Part shown: positions 43,560-50,804 of the stretch, piece by piece | How the letters are laid out: each line of letters begins with the position of its first letter | Position numbering within the stretch: the first letter of the stretch is position 1 | DNA from: Puniceibacterium sp. IMCC21224 | GTDB taxonomy: Bacteria; Pseudomonadota; Alphaproteobacteria; Rhodobacterales; Rhodobacteraceae | Direction of reading: 5' to 3' | DNA length: 64,000 nucleotides | Assembly (NCBI RefSeq): GCF_001038505.1 | Contig: NZ_LDPY01000001.1 | Location: 3,472,001-3,536,000 of the forward strand | Made by a program: the position numbers and the translations under genes | The notes under the pieces: generated by a model | Told to the model about the DNA's origin: nothing | What the model saw: the letters and a program-made list of their open reading frames with translations, nothing else | The model's database searches: none

Positions 43560-44819
43560 ATGCTGACCTCCAAACCCGGCCTCATGGATGAGGTACGCGC
43601 AAGATTTGCCCATGTGGACCAGTGCCCGTTCGACGGGCCGCGGATCTTTTTTGAAAACGCGGGTGGGGCGCTGACCCTGAACTCGGTTGTTGAGACCTCG
43701 GCCAAGATGGCCGCGATTCCAGACAATCAGGGCCGCGACAACCCTGCCGCCCATGCGCTGGTCGCGATGATCGACAAAGCCAAGGCTGACATGCGCATCC
43801 TGTTCAACGCACCGGACGGGCAGTTCTTTGTCGGAGAAAGCGGCACCGAGCTGCTGTTCCGGCTGATCCGTACCGCCACTGTGGCCACCCCTGCGGGCCG
43901 GGTTCTGGGCAGCACGCTGGAACATCCCGCGTCGCGCAGTGCCGCACATAAATGGGCCGAGATTGCAGGCAAGACACATGTGCTGGTGGCGCATAACGCT
44001 AACACCGCATCAGTCGACGTTGCAGATTACGCACCTGAACTGACGGCGGACACACAGGTCGCCACGATCCTGCACACCTCGCCCGTCAGCGGTATGGGGG
44101 TGGACGTCGCCGCCATTGCCAAGTCGATCCGCGCGGTGGCGCCCGATTGCTTTATCATCGTGGATGGCATCCAGCACGCGGCGCACGGCCAGCTTGATAT
44201 CGCGAGCTACGGCATCGACGGCTATGTCGTGTCGCCTTACAAGGTGTTCTCGCGCCATGGCTACGGGGTCGCCTGGGTGTCGGACCGGTTGGCGGCGCTG
44301 CCACATGAACATTTGCTAAACGCGCCCGGCGAGCCGTGGGAAATGGGAACGCGCGACACCGGGTCCTATGCCACCTTCTCGGACGTGGTGGCGTATTTCG
44401 AATGGCTGGGCGGAAAGTTCACCGATGATACCGACCGCCGCGCCCGGATCGTCGCCGCAGGCAAGGCGATCCATGCGCATGAAAAGGCCCTGACTGACGC
44501 CATGTTGCACGGCACCGGCAACCTCAAGGGGCTGGCCGACATGCCCTCTGTCACCGTCGTTGGCGGTATCGACAATCCGCGTCGCGAAGGTCTGGTGTCG
44601 TTGTCCGTCACCGGTCTGCCCGCGCCCGAAGTGGTGACCCGGCTGCGCGAAAAGGGTATTCGAACCCACACGCGCAAGGCCGATCACTACTCCAGCAATA
44701 TCTTAGATCCCATCGGGCTGGAAACCTGCGTGCGGGTGTCGATGTGCCACTACAATACCGAAGCCGAGGTGGCGCAATTCCTCGAGGTGATGCGCGACAT
44801 CACCCAACAGGCCACCTGA
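43560..44819 (+). CDS. Aminotransferase class V/cysteine desulfurase-like PLP enzyme
   Basis: A 419-residue fold-type I PLP enzyme. The Schiff-base Lys lies in DGYVVSPYKVFSRHGYGVAW, the phosphate-binding Ser/Gly region is VGESGTELLFRLIRTATVAT and the PLP-ring Asp is in FIIVDGIQHAAHGQLDI. AGGAG precedes the start. It is not part of an iron-sulfur (isc/suf) cluster, so a cysteine desulfurase label would be misleading. In this CoA operon it may be an aminotransferase, lyase or desulfhydrase for the substrate. It converges on the Ldh-type dehydrogenase gene. Confidence 0.85.
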   Translation: MLTSKPGLMDEVRARFAHVDQCPFDGPRIFFENAGGALTLNSVVETSAKMAAIPDNQGRDNPAAHALVAMIDKAKADMRILFNAPDGQFFVGESGTELLFRLIRTATVATPAGRVLGSTLEHPASRSAAHKWAEIAGKTHVLVAHNANTASVDVADYAPELTADTQVATILHTSPVSGMGVDVAAIAKSIRAVAPDCFIIVDGIQHAAHGQLDIASYGIDGYVVSPYKVFSRHGYGVAWVSDRLAALPHEHLLNAPGEPWEMGTRDTGSYATFSDVVAYFEWLGGKFTDDTDRRARIVAAGKAIHAHEKALTDAMLHGTGNLKGLADMPSVTVVGGIDNPRREGLVSLSVTGLPAPEVVTRLREKGIRTHTRKADHYSSNILDPIGLETCVRVSMCHYNTEAEVAQFLEVMRDITQQAT

Positions 44820-44828
44820 TCCCGGTAA

Positions 44829-45848
44829 CTATTCGCCCGCCAGCTTGCGCAAGTCGGCAAGCAGGGCGGGCGGCAACAACAGCCCGTCGCGCCGCGCAAC
44901 CGTAAGCGCGCGGATCGCTCGGGCGCCGGGCATCCGGGGGGGAGTGACCGGATCAATCGGCGCGGTCTGCGTGATCACTTGCGCGGCCCCCGCCATCCTG
45001 TCCGACAGGGCGTCGGCCGGTAGCAGACGTGCGGTGTCGATCAACAGGATCATATGGCCAATGTTCTGCACCACATCCGGCGCGGTGATTGAATTGGGAA
45101 TAGCCGACAGCATCGACGCCCCCGACAATCCGCCAGCCAGCAGATCAAGGCAAAGCGCAAGGTTGGCGCCCTTGTCACCACCAATGGCACGCATCAATCC
45201 CTGCGCCGCCACCAGTGGATCGCGTGTTGGGTAGCCCTGCGCGTCGGTGGCCCAATCGTCTGGTATCTCACGACCCGCCTCAGCCGCCGCACGCACACGC
45301 GACCGCGCAACAACGGACAGCGCCATGTCCAGCAGCACAGATGTGCCACCCGGATTCGGCAGACCGATCCCCAGTGGATTATTCCCGATCTGCGGGGCAC
45401 GACCACCGGCAGGCGCAATCATCGGTGACGTATTCGAGGTCATGAGGCAGGCAAACCCGGCCTCTGCCGCGATCCAGAGATAGGGCGCCAGCGCCCCCAG
45501 ATGATTGCTGCCCCGACAAAAGGCGATTCCGATGCCAGCCTGGCGCGCGGCGTCCATTGCCTGATCCAGCGCGTACCGTGCAACGGCGGGACCCAGGCCG
45601 TTCTGACCGTCCACATGCCGCATCGCCAGGGCTGGAGCACGCGCCTGTATCACCGCCGCTGGGTCAATCCCACCCGCAGCAATTCTGTCGGCGTAAAACG
45701 GCACCCGCTTTAACCCATGGGTGCCGATGCCCATCATCTCGGCCAGTGTCAGGATTTCGGCGGTATCTGAGGCGGCACGGCCTGCAACCCCCGCCCGCAC
45801 AAACACCTGGGTTGCAAGCCTGAGGGCCGTGGCCTCATCTATGTGCAT
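44829..45848 (-). CDS. Ldh family (malate/L-lactate/sulfolactate dehydrogenase type) oxidoreductase
   Basis: A 339-residue NAD(P)-dependent 2-hydroxyacid/ketimine-type dehydrogenase of the Ldh_2 fold, not the classical Rossmann lactate dehydrogenase. Motifs: MMGIGTHGLKRVPFYADRI, GIAFCRGSNHLGALAPYLW (active-site His), SNTSPMIAPAGGR and NNPLGIGLPNPGG. It begins 6 bases after the TctA gene, so it probably acts on what the TTT importer brings in. Sulfolactate, malate, lactate and imino-acid substrates are known for the family; I cannot choose among them. Confidence 0.92.
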   Translation of the reverse strand: MHIDEATALRLATQVFVRAGVAGRAASDTAEILTLAEMMGIGTHGLKRVPFYADRIAAGGIDPAAVIQARAPALAMRHVDGQNGLGPAVARYALDQAMDAARQAGIGIAFCRGSNHLGALAPYLWIAAEAGFACLMTSNTSPMIAPAGGRAPQIGNNPLGIGLPNPGGTSVLLDMALSVVARSRVRAAAEAGREIPDDWATDAQGYPTRDPLVAAQGLMRAIGGDKGANLALCLDLLAGGLSGASMLSAIPNSITAPDVVQNIGHMILLIDTARLLPADALSDRMAGAAQVITQTAPIDPVTPPRMPGARAIRALTVARRDGLLLPPALLADLRKLAGE

Positions 45849-45854
45849 GATCCG

Positions 45855-47378
45855 TCAGCTCCCCGCCTTTTCAGCTGCGTCCGCAGATTTTCCAAACTGG
45901 CTTAACAGTGGCAACAGCATCACCAGCGCCACCGTGATACCAATGATCCAGAGCGACGCCGGACGTTCCACAAAGATCATGAACGATCCGCGTGAGATTG
46001 TCAGCGTCTGACGCAAGGCTTCTTCGGCCAGCGGTCCAAGGACAAGCGCCAGCACCAGCGCCGCCGGAGAAAAGCCGTAGAGCCGCATAAAGAACCCCGC
46101 CGTACCCGCCGCGAACATCAAATAGGTTTCGATGAACGACGCGTGGACGCTGAAGGTGCCCAAAGTGCAGATCACCACAACTGCCGGTCCCAGAATCCGA
46201 TACGGCACCTTGATCAACTGCACGAACAGTGGGATCGCAAAGATGCTGATCGCCAGCAGCGCCATATTGCCCAGATACATCGACGCGATCAGACCCCACG
46301 CCAGCTCGGGGTTTTGCTCCATGAACAATGGTCCCGGACGCAGGCCCCACAACAGGAACGCCGCCAGCAGGACGGCCGTGGATGCAGACCCCGGAATGCC
46401 CAGTGTCAGCAGCGGGATCATCGCCCCGGACGATGCTGCGTTATTCGCAGTTTCCGGCGCGACCAGTCCCGCCATCTCGCCCTTGCCGAACCGTTCCGGA
46501 TGACGCGAGAGCGAGCGTTCCGTCGAATAGGCCATAAGCGATGCAATTGTCGCACCAGCCCCCGGGATCACCCCCACCACAAAGCCAAGGATTGATCCGC
46601 GCACCATCGTCCACCGGGTCGAGATCCAGTCGTCAGCCGTCGGCCAGAACCGGCTTTCCTTGTCATATTGCACGATACCGCCAGTGCCGGTTCGGTGCAG
46701 CCCGATGAAAAAGGCATAAAACAGTTCGCCCAACCCAAACAGGCCAATGGCGATTGGGATAAAATAGATACCGCCGATCAATTCCGCCGACCCAAAGGTG
46801 TATCGCCCCTGCCCGGTTTCCAGATCGACACCAACAGTGCCCAGCGCAAAGCCGATCAACGCCGAAATCACGCCCAGCCTCCAGCTGGTGCCGATCATCA
46901 CGATCAGCGTCAACATCCCCATGAACGCCAGCAGGAAATATTCGGGTGGACCGAAACTGCGCGACACCTGCGAAAACAGCGGTGCGAGGATAGTAATCAG
47001 CAGCACGCCCACCGTCCCACCGACAAACGACGCCGCCGCCTGCATCACCAGCGCCGGACCCGCCCGACCCTGTTTGGCCAGCGGAAAGCCGTCAAAGGTG
47101 CTGGCCACGGTCGCGCTTTCGCCCGGCGTGTTCAGCAGGATCGACGTGATCGTGCCGCCATACATCGCGCCATAGTAGATCGCGGCCAGCATCATGATGG
47201 CGCCAATCGGATCCATGCCGAACGTCACCGGCAGCAAAATCGCCAGCCCGGCTGACGGCCCAAACCCCGGAATGACGCCAACGATCATGCCCACCATGGC
47301 ACCGACCAGCAGATACACCAGATTAATCGGCGTGATCGCGACAGAAAACCCCATCAGCAGATCGGCGAAAATATCCAT
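45855..47378 (-). CDS. tctA: Tripartite tricarboxylate transporter large permease
   Basis: A 507-residue inner-membrane permease with about 12 hydrophobic segments. Family motifs include GMIVGVIPGFGPSAGLAILL and the repeated region LGFVVGVIPGAGATIASLMA, plus GKGEMAGLVAPETANNAASS. It works with TctB and the periplasmic TctC receptor to import carboxylic acids by a secondary, cation-linked mechanism. The gene is 53 bases after tctB. Confidence 0.95.
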   Translation of the reverse strand: MDIFADLLMGFSVAITPINLVYLLVGAMVGMIVGVIPGFGPSAGLAILLPVTFGMDPIGAIMMLAAIYYGAMYGGTITSILLNTPGESATVASTFDGFPLAKQGRAGPALVMQAAASFVGGTVGVLLITILAPLFSQVSRSFGPPEYFLLAFMGMLTLIVMIGTSWRLGVISALIGFALGTVGVDLETGQGRYTFGSAELIGGIYFIPIAIGLFGLGELFYAFFIGLHRTGTGGIVQYDKESRFWPTADDWISTRWTMVRGSILGFVVGVIPGAGATIASLMAYSTERSLSRHPERFGKGEMAGLVAPETANNAASSGAMIPLLTLGIPGSASTAVLLAAFLLWGLRPGPLFMEQNPELAWGLIASMYLGNMALLAISIFAIPLFVQLIKVPYRILGPAVVVICTLGTFSVHASFIETYLMFAAGTAGFFMRLYGFSPAALVLALVLGPLAEEALRQTLTISRGSFMIFVERPASLWIIGITVALVMLLPLLSQFGKSADAAEKAGS

Positions 47379-47431
47379 TCAGTTCCTCCAGTCGACACGC
47401 CGTTCATGGGCCGCGCCGAGGGTCTAGGTTT

Positions 47432-47878
47432 TCATATCGGCAGGTCGAACAATGCCGGCGGCATGCTGGCATTCAGTATCTTGTCAAACAGCAGATAGAC
47501 CGCAACGGGCAGCACCAGCGATAGAACCGCGTTCTGCACATGCCGCCCCCGGTTCAGGATCGACAGCATGATCACCAGATAGATAAACGTCGCGACAAAG
47601 CCGCCAAAGAGCCGCAGCAGCACAGCATAAAGCACCGCCACCACAATCAGGATCACGACGTCGCGCCAACTGCCGAACTGTTCCTCGTCGGCGCGCGCCT
47701 CGCGCAGCGCGTCAACCAGGCACCAGATGGTGATTGTGACCATCGAAAGCCCGATGATCCTGGGAAAGAACCCCGGCCCCAAACGCCCCGAGCGCGTCAG
47801 AAAGCTCAGATCGGTAAAGGCGATATAGGTGTAAAAGACGCCGCCGGCGAGTACGGCAAGCAGAAAGGCGATGCGCAT
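47432..47878 (-). CDS. tctB: Tripartite tricarboxylate transporter small permease
   Basis: A 148-residue membrane protein with four hydrophobic segments, the first at MRIAFLLAVLAGGVFYTYIA and one at VVILIVVAVLYAVLLRLFGG, and the family segment RSGRLGPGFFPRIIGLSMV. Its position between tctC and tctA confirms the assignment. Confidence 0.92.
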   Translation of the reverse strand: MRIAFLLAVLAGGVFYTYIAFTDLSFLTRSGRLGPGFFPRIIGLSMVTITIWCLVDALREARADEEQFGSWRDVVILIVVAVLYAVLLRLFGGFVATFIYLVIMLSILNRGRHVQNAVLSLVLPVAVYLLFDKILNASMPPALFDLPI

Positions 47879-47953
47879 GAGCGTGAGATCCCGCTGAAAA
47901 CAGGGCCGACTGCGAGAGACGTTCGCAATCGACCCCGGATTGTTCTGATGATG

Positions 47954-48946
47954 TCAGTCGATGGCGCCGACAGAGCGCAGCACTTCTTCGAACCCGGTCT
48001 TGGTATTGGTAAGGAAGGTCCGGAAATCCTCGCCATAGATCACCGTCGGGGTCAGGGTGTTGCTGTTGATGTATTCGCCCCATTCAGGCGTATCGACCAC
48101 CTTCTTCATCGTGGCGATCCACCAGTCCTGCACCTCGGTCGGAGCGTCCGGCGCCAGGATCAGACCGCGCGGCATCGACACACCGATATCATAGCCCAGG
48201 TCGCCCATCGTCGGCACCCCCTTGAGGGCGGCTGGCAGCGACTGACCCGAATAGACCAGCGGACGCAGATCGCCCGAATCGATCAGGCCTAGGATCTCGC
48301 CCGGGTTACCAACCATCGCATCGAGCGATTCTGACAACAGCGCAGTGGTCTGATCCGACATTGAATTGAACGAGACATAGTCAAATTCGAACCCTGCGCG
48401 CTTGGCAAACAAAGTCGGCACGATAAAGTCCACATTGACGGTGCCGGTGCCGCCAATCGCCATCGGCTGTTCCTTGGCCGCGGCGATAAACTCCTGAATG
48501 TTCTGGTATTCAGACGATCCATTGACCACCAGAACCAGATCGTCGGTCGCCAACAACGCAACCGGGGTGAAATCCGCAGGCTGCCACGGTGTATCCGCCT
48601 GCAACGGCGTGGTCACAAAGCTGCCCGACGTAGTCGAGATTGCATATGGATCGCCGGACTGACCGAACAGATGCCCCCAGCCGACAGCGCCCGAACCACC
48701 TGCACGGTTCTCGGCACGAATATCGCCGGGATAAAGGTCATATTTGGCCAGGATATCAATGATGGTGCGGGCCATGATGTCGTTGCCGCCACCGGGGCCA
48801 AAGGCGATAGTCCAGTCCAGCGTTTCGTCCGCAGACGGGTAAACTTGGGCATTTGCAACCGGTGCAAATGCCAGCGGCGCAACAATGGCTGCCGCAAGCG
48901 ATGTGGCGCGCAGCCACGATCCGCTGAAATTCAGAGTGATAGTCAT
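47954..48946 (-). CDS. tctC: Tripartite tricarboxylate transporter substrate-binding protein (Bug family)
   Basis: Periplasmic receptor, 330 residues, with signal peptide cleaved probably after PVANA (mature start QVYPSADETLDW). Bug-family features are IAFGPGGGNDIMARTIIDIL near the start, RAENRAGGSGAVGW, and GDLRPLVYSGQSLPAALKGV. A GGGAGG site precedes the ATG. The ligand is a carboxylate by family; the adjacent Ldh-type enzyme suggests a 2-hydroxy acid. Confidence 0.94.
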   Translation of the reverse strand: MTITLNFSGSWLRATSLAAAIVAPLAFAPVANAQVYPSADETLDWTIAFGPGGGNDIMARTIIDILAKYDLYPGDIRAENRAGGSGAVGWGHLFGQSGDPYAISTTSGSFVTTPLQADTPWQPADFTPVALLATDDLVLVVNGSSEYQNIQEFIAAAKEQPMAIGGTGTVNVDFIVPTLFAKRAGFEFDYVSFNSMSDQTTALLSESLDAMVGNPGEILGLIDSGDLRPLVYSGQSLPAALKGVPTMGDLGYDIGVSMPRGLILAPDAPTEVQDWWIATMKKVVDTPEWGEYINSNTLTPTVIYGEDFRTFLTNTKTGFEEVLRSVGAID

Positions 48947-49045
48947 GGTGTCCTCCCTTTTTTGGTCGTCTTATCTGCGGAACGCCCCCTCCTCAGGTCG
49001 GGAACCGCAAACAACGACAGGGTTTTCCCTGTCGATTTCCAGTGT

Positions 49046-49720
49046 TCAGAGCGTCGCCTGAAGTCGGGCCTTTCCATTCATGTGATGTTGCGCGCCGTGG
49101 CGACGTGCGGCCTCAGTATCGCCGCTCTCGATGGCGGCGACGATCAGGTCATGTTCGGTGTTCGACTGAATCAGCGACGCCGCGCCGCTAAGCACCCGCA
49201 GTCGCATCAGCTGCACTTCTTTGCCAAGAGAGGTATACAGCGTCTTGGCCCGGCCCGCGCCGGACGCAGCCGCAATACTGTCATGGAATGCCAGATTCAG
49301 CTGAAAATAGAGCGCCTCGTCGCCGGTACCGATTGCCACGTTCATCTGATCAACAAAACTGCGCAGCCCGGCGGATGTCGTTGCATCGCTCCGTTCAGCG
49401 GCCAGCGCGCAGAGATAGCCCGCCATCATCGCCCGCAGATCATACAGTTCGAGTGCATCCTCGATCGACAGCTTGCGAACAAAGACGCCCTGATTGGCAA
49501 CCGTGGTCACCAACCCTTCCTTTTCCAGCGACCGCGCCGCTTCGCGCACCGGGCCACGACTGACGCCAAGCTGTTCGGCAAGGATATTCTCGTTCAGCCG
49601 CTCGCCTGCTTCGACCTCGCCGTTCAGGATCATGCGCTCCAATTCGTCGCGGATCTCCATCACCAGCGGGCGTTGTCGCCGCAGGGCCAGGGCCTCTTTC
49701 ATGTTCAGACGTGCTTCCAT
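49046..49720 (-). CDS. GntR family transcriptional regulator (FadR/FCD subfamily)
   Basis: A 224-residue regulator. HTH: ERLNENILAEQLGVSRGPVR followed by EAARSLEKEGLVTTV; the FCD domain carries NLAFHDSIAAASGAGRAK and the late His in NTEHDLIVAAIESGD. It is divergent from an SDR gene and 99 bases upstream of tctC on the same strand, so it probably controls both. Its upstream region carries the same operator as the GntR gene at 40 kb; the two proteins share sequence patterns and may cross-regulate. Confidence 0.93.
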   Translation of the reverse strand: MEARLNMKEALALRRQRPLVMEIRDELERMILNGEVEAGERLNENILAEQLGVSRGPVREAARSLEKEGLVTTVANQGVFVRKLSIEDALELYDLRAMMAGYLCALAAERSDATTSAGLRSFVDQMNVAIGTGDEALYFQLNLAFHDSIAAASGAGRAKTLYTSLGKEVQLMRLRVLSGAASLIQSNTEHDLIVAAIESGDTEAARRHGAQHHMNGKARLQATL

Positions 49721-49748
49721 AGTGGCATGACACAGTTAGAATTGTAGA

Positions 49749-49775
49749 TTGTCAACAATATTCTGTTGATTGACA
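49749..49775. promoter_or_regulatory. GntR-type operator, copy 2
   Basis: TTGTCAACAAT, 9 bases beginning ATTCT, then ATTGACA, in the gap between the GntR gene and the SDR gene. It matches 40964-40991 in sequence, order and spacing. Confidence 0.6.
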
Positions 49776-49892
49776 AATAACCCAAGGCTAAAGAATGTCT
49801 GCGTCACCAGCCGACCCGGCACCGCTTGCGCATGACGCGGGGCACGTGCGGCAAGTGGCGCGAAAATCAGGTAAAACGGGGAATTCGACCAA

Positions 49893-50633
49893 ATGACCGA
49901 CCAAATACTTTTGGGAAAGACGGCGTTCGTCACAGGCTCTGGCCAGAATATCGGTCGGGCGGTTGCGGTCCATCTTGGACAAATGGGGTGCAACGTCGTG
50001 ATCAACGGCGCAACCAACGAGGCAGCCTGCCGCGAAACAGCAGAGCTGGTTCAGCAGGCGGGCGGGCAGACGCTGGTCCTCATGGGGGATGTCGGGCGGG
50101 CGGATGTACTGGCAGGGATGACCGGCGCGGCATTGGAGCAGTTTGGCTGCGTCGATATTCTGATCAACAACGCGGCGCGGCGCCCACACAAACCGTTTCT
50201 CGAAATGTCTGATGACGACTGGCACGCCGTGGTCGACACCGCGCTGACCGCTGCCTTTCGCACCAGCCGCGCGTTTCTGCCCGGAATGGTCGACAAGGGT
50301 TGGGGGCGGATCGTCAACTTTGCCGGGATGAAGGCAATCCGGGGCTATTTCGAAGGCGCGCCCATTTCGGCGGCCAAGCATGGCGTCTGGGGCCTGACCA
50401 AGGCGCTGTCGCAAGAATTCGCGCCCAAGGGGATCACCGTCAATGCCGTCTCTCCGGGTCAGATCCGCAAGGATACTGAGTCCGAAGACGACCCCCGGCG
50501 CGCCGCCGCCATCCCAACGGGTTTCATGGGTGTTTCAGACGACATCGCCGCCATGGTCGCTTTTCTGGCAAGCCCACAGGCCAGGTTCGTCTCCGGGCAG
50601 ATGATCGCCGTGAATGGCGGTCAAGAGACCTGA
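49893..50633 (+). CDS. SDR family protein with non-canonical active site
   Basis: A 246-residue short-chain dehydrogenase/reductase fold. The cofactor motif is VTGSGQNIGRAVAV and DILINNAARRP is the structural NNAG-like motif. The catalytic Tyr of YxxxK is replaced by Ile (APISAAKHGVWGL; Lys kept), and the usual Ser region reads VNFAGMKA with no Ser. So classical SDR dehydrogenase chemistry is doubtful. The C-terminus (FLASPQARFVSGQMIAVNGG) is normal. It is divergent from the GntR/TTT operon and probably under the same operator. A dehydratase, isomerase or non-catalytic role is possible. Confidence 0.88.
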   Translation: MTDQILLGKTAFVTGSGQNIGRAVAVHLGQMGCNVVINGATNEAACRETAELVQQAGGQTLVLMGDVGRADVLAGMTGAALEQFGCVDILINNAARRPHKPFLEMSDDDWHAVVDTALTAAFRTSRAFLPGMVDKGWGRIVNFAGMKAIRGYFEGAPISAAKHGVWGLTKALSQEFAPKGITVNAVSPGQIRKDTESEDDPRRAAAIPTGFMGVSDDIAAMVAFLASPQARFVSGQMIAVNGGQET

Positions 50634-50712
50634 GACAACCAACCAAATCTGCGCCGCCTGTGAGCGTTCTGATCCACGGGCCGTATCATTCTGACAGCGG
50701 GCAGGCCCGATG

Positions 50713-50749
50713 AAAAAAGGGCCCTGACGGATTATCCCCGTCAAGGCCC
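50713..50749 (-). terminator. Rho-independent terminator of the glycosidase-RTX gene
   Basis: On the minus strand GGGCCTTGACGG, a 7-base loop and CCGTCAGGGCCC form a 12-base stem with one wobble pair, followed by TTTTTT. Confidence 0.85.
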
Positions 50750-50804
50750 CTCCCCCACCGTTCACGAGTTCATGCGACAGCATGATCACCAATTTCGATA
50801 AACC

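Noticed and set aside
43560..44819. Cysteine desulfurase for iron-sulfur assembly (IscS/SufS)
   Set aside because: No isc, suf or nif genes nearby and the gene is inside a CoA-ester catabolic operon; only the broad class V PLP fold is supported.
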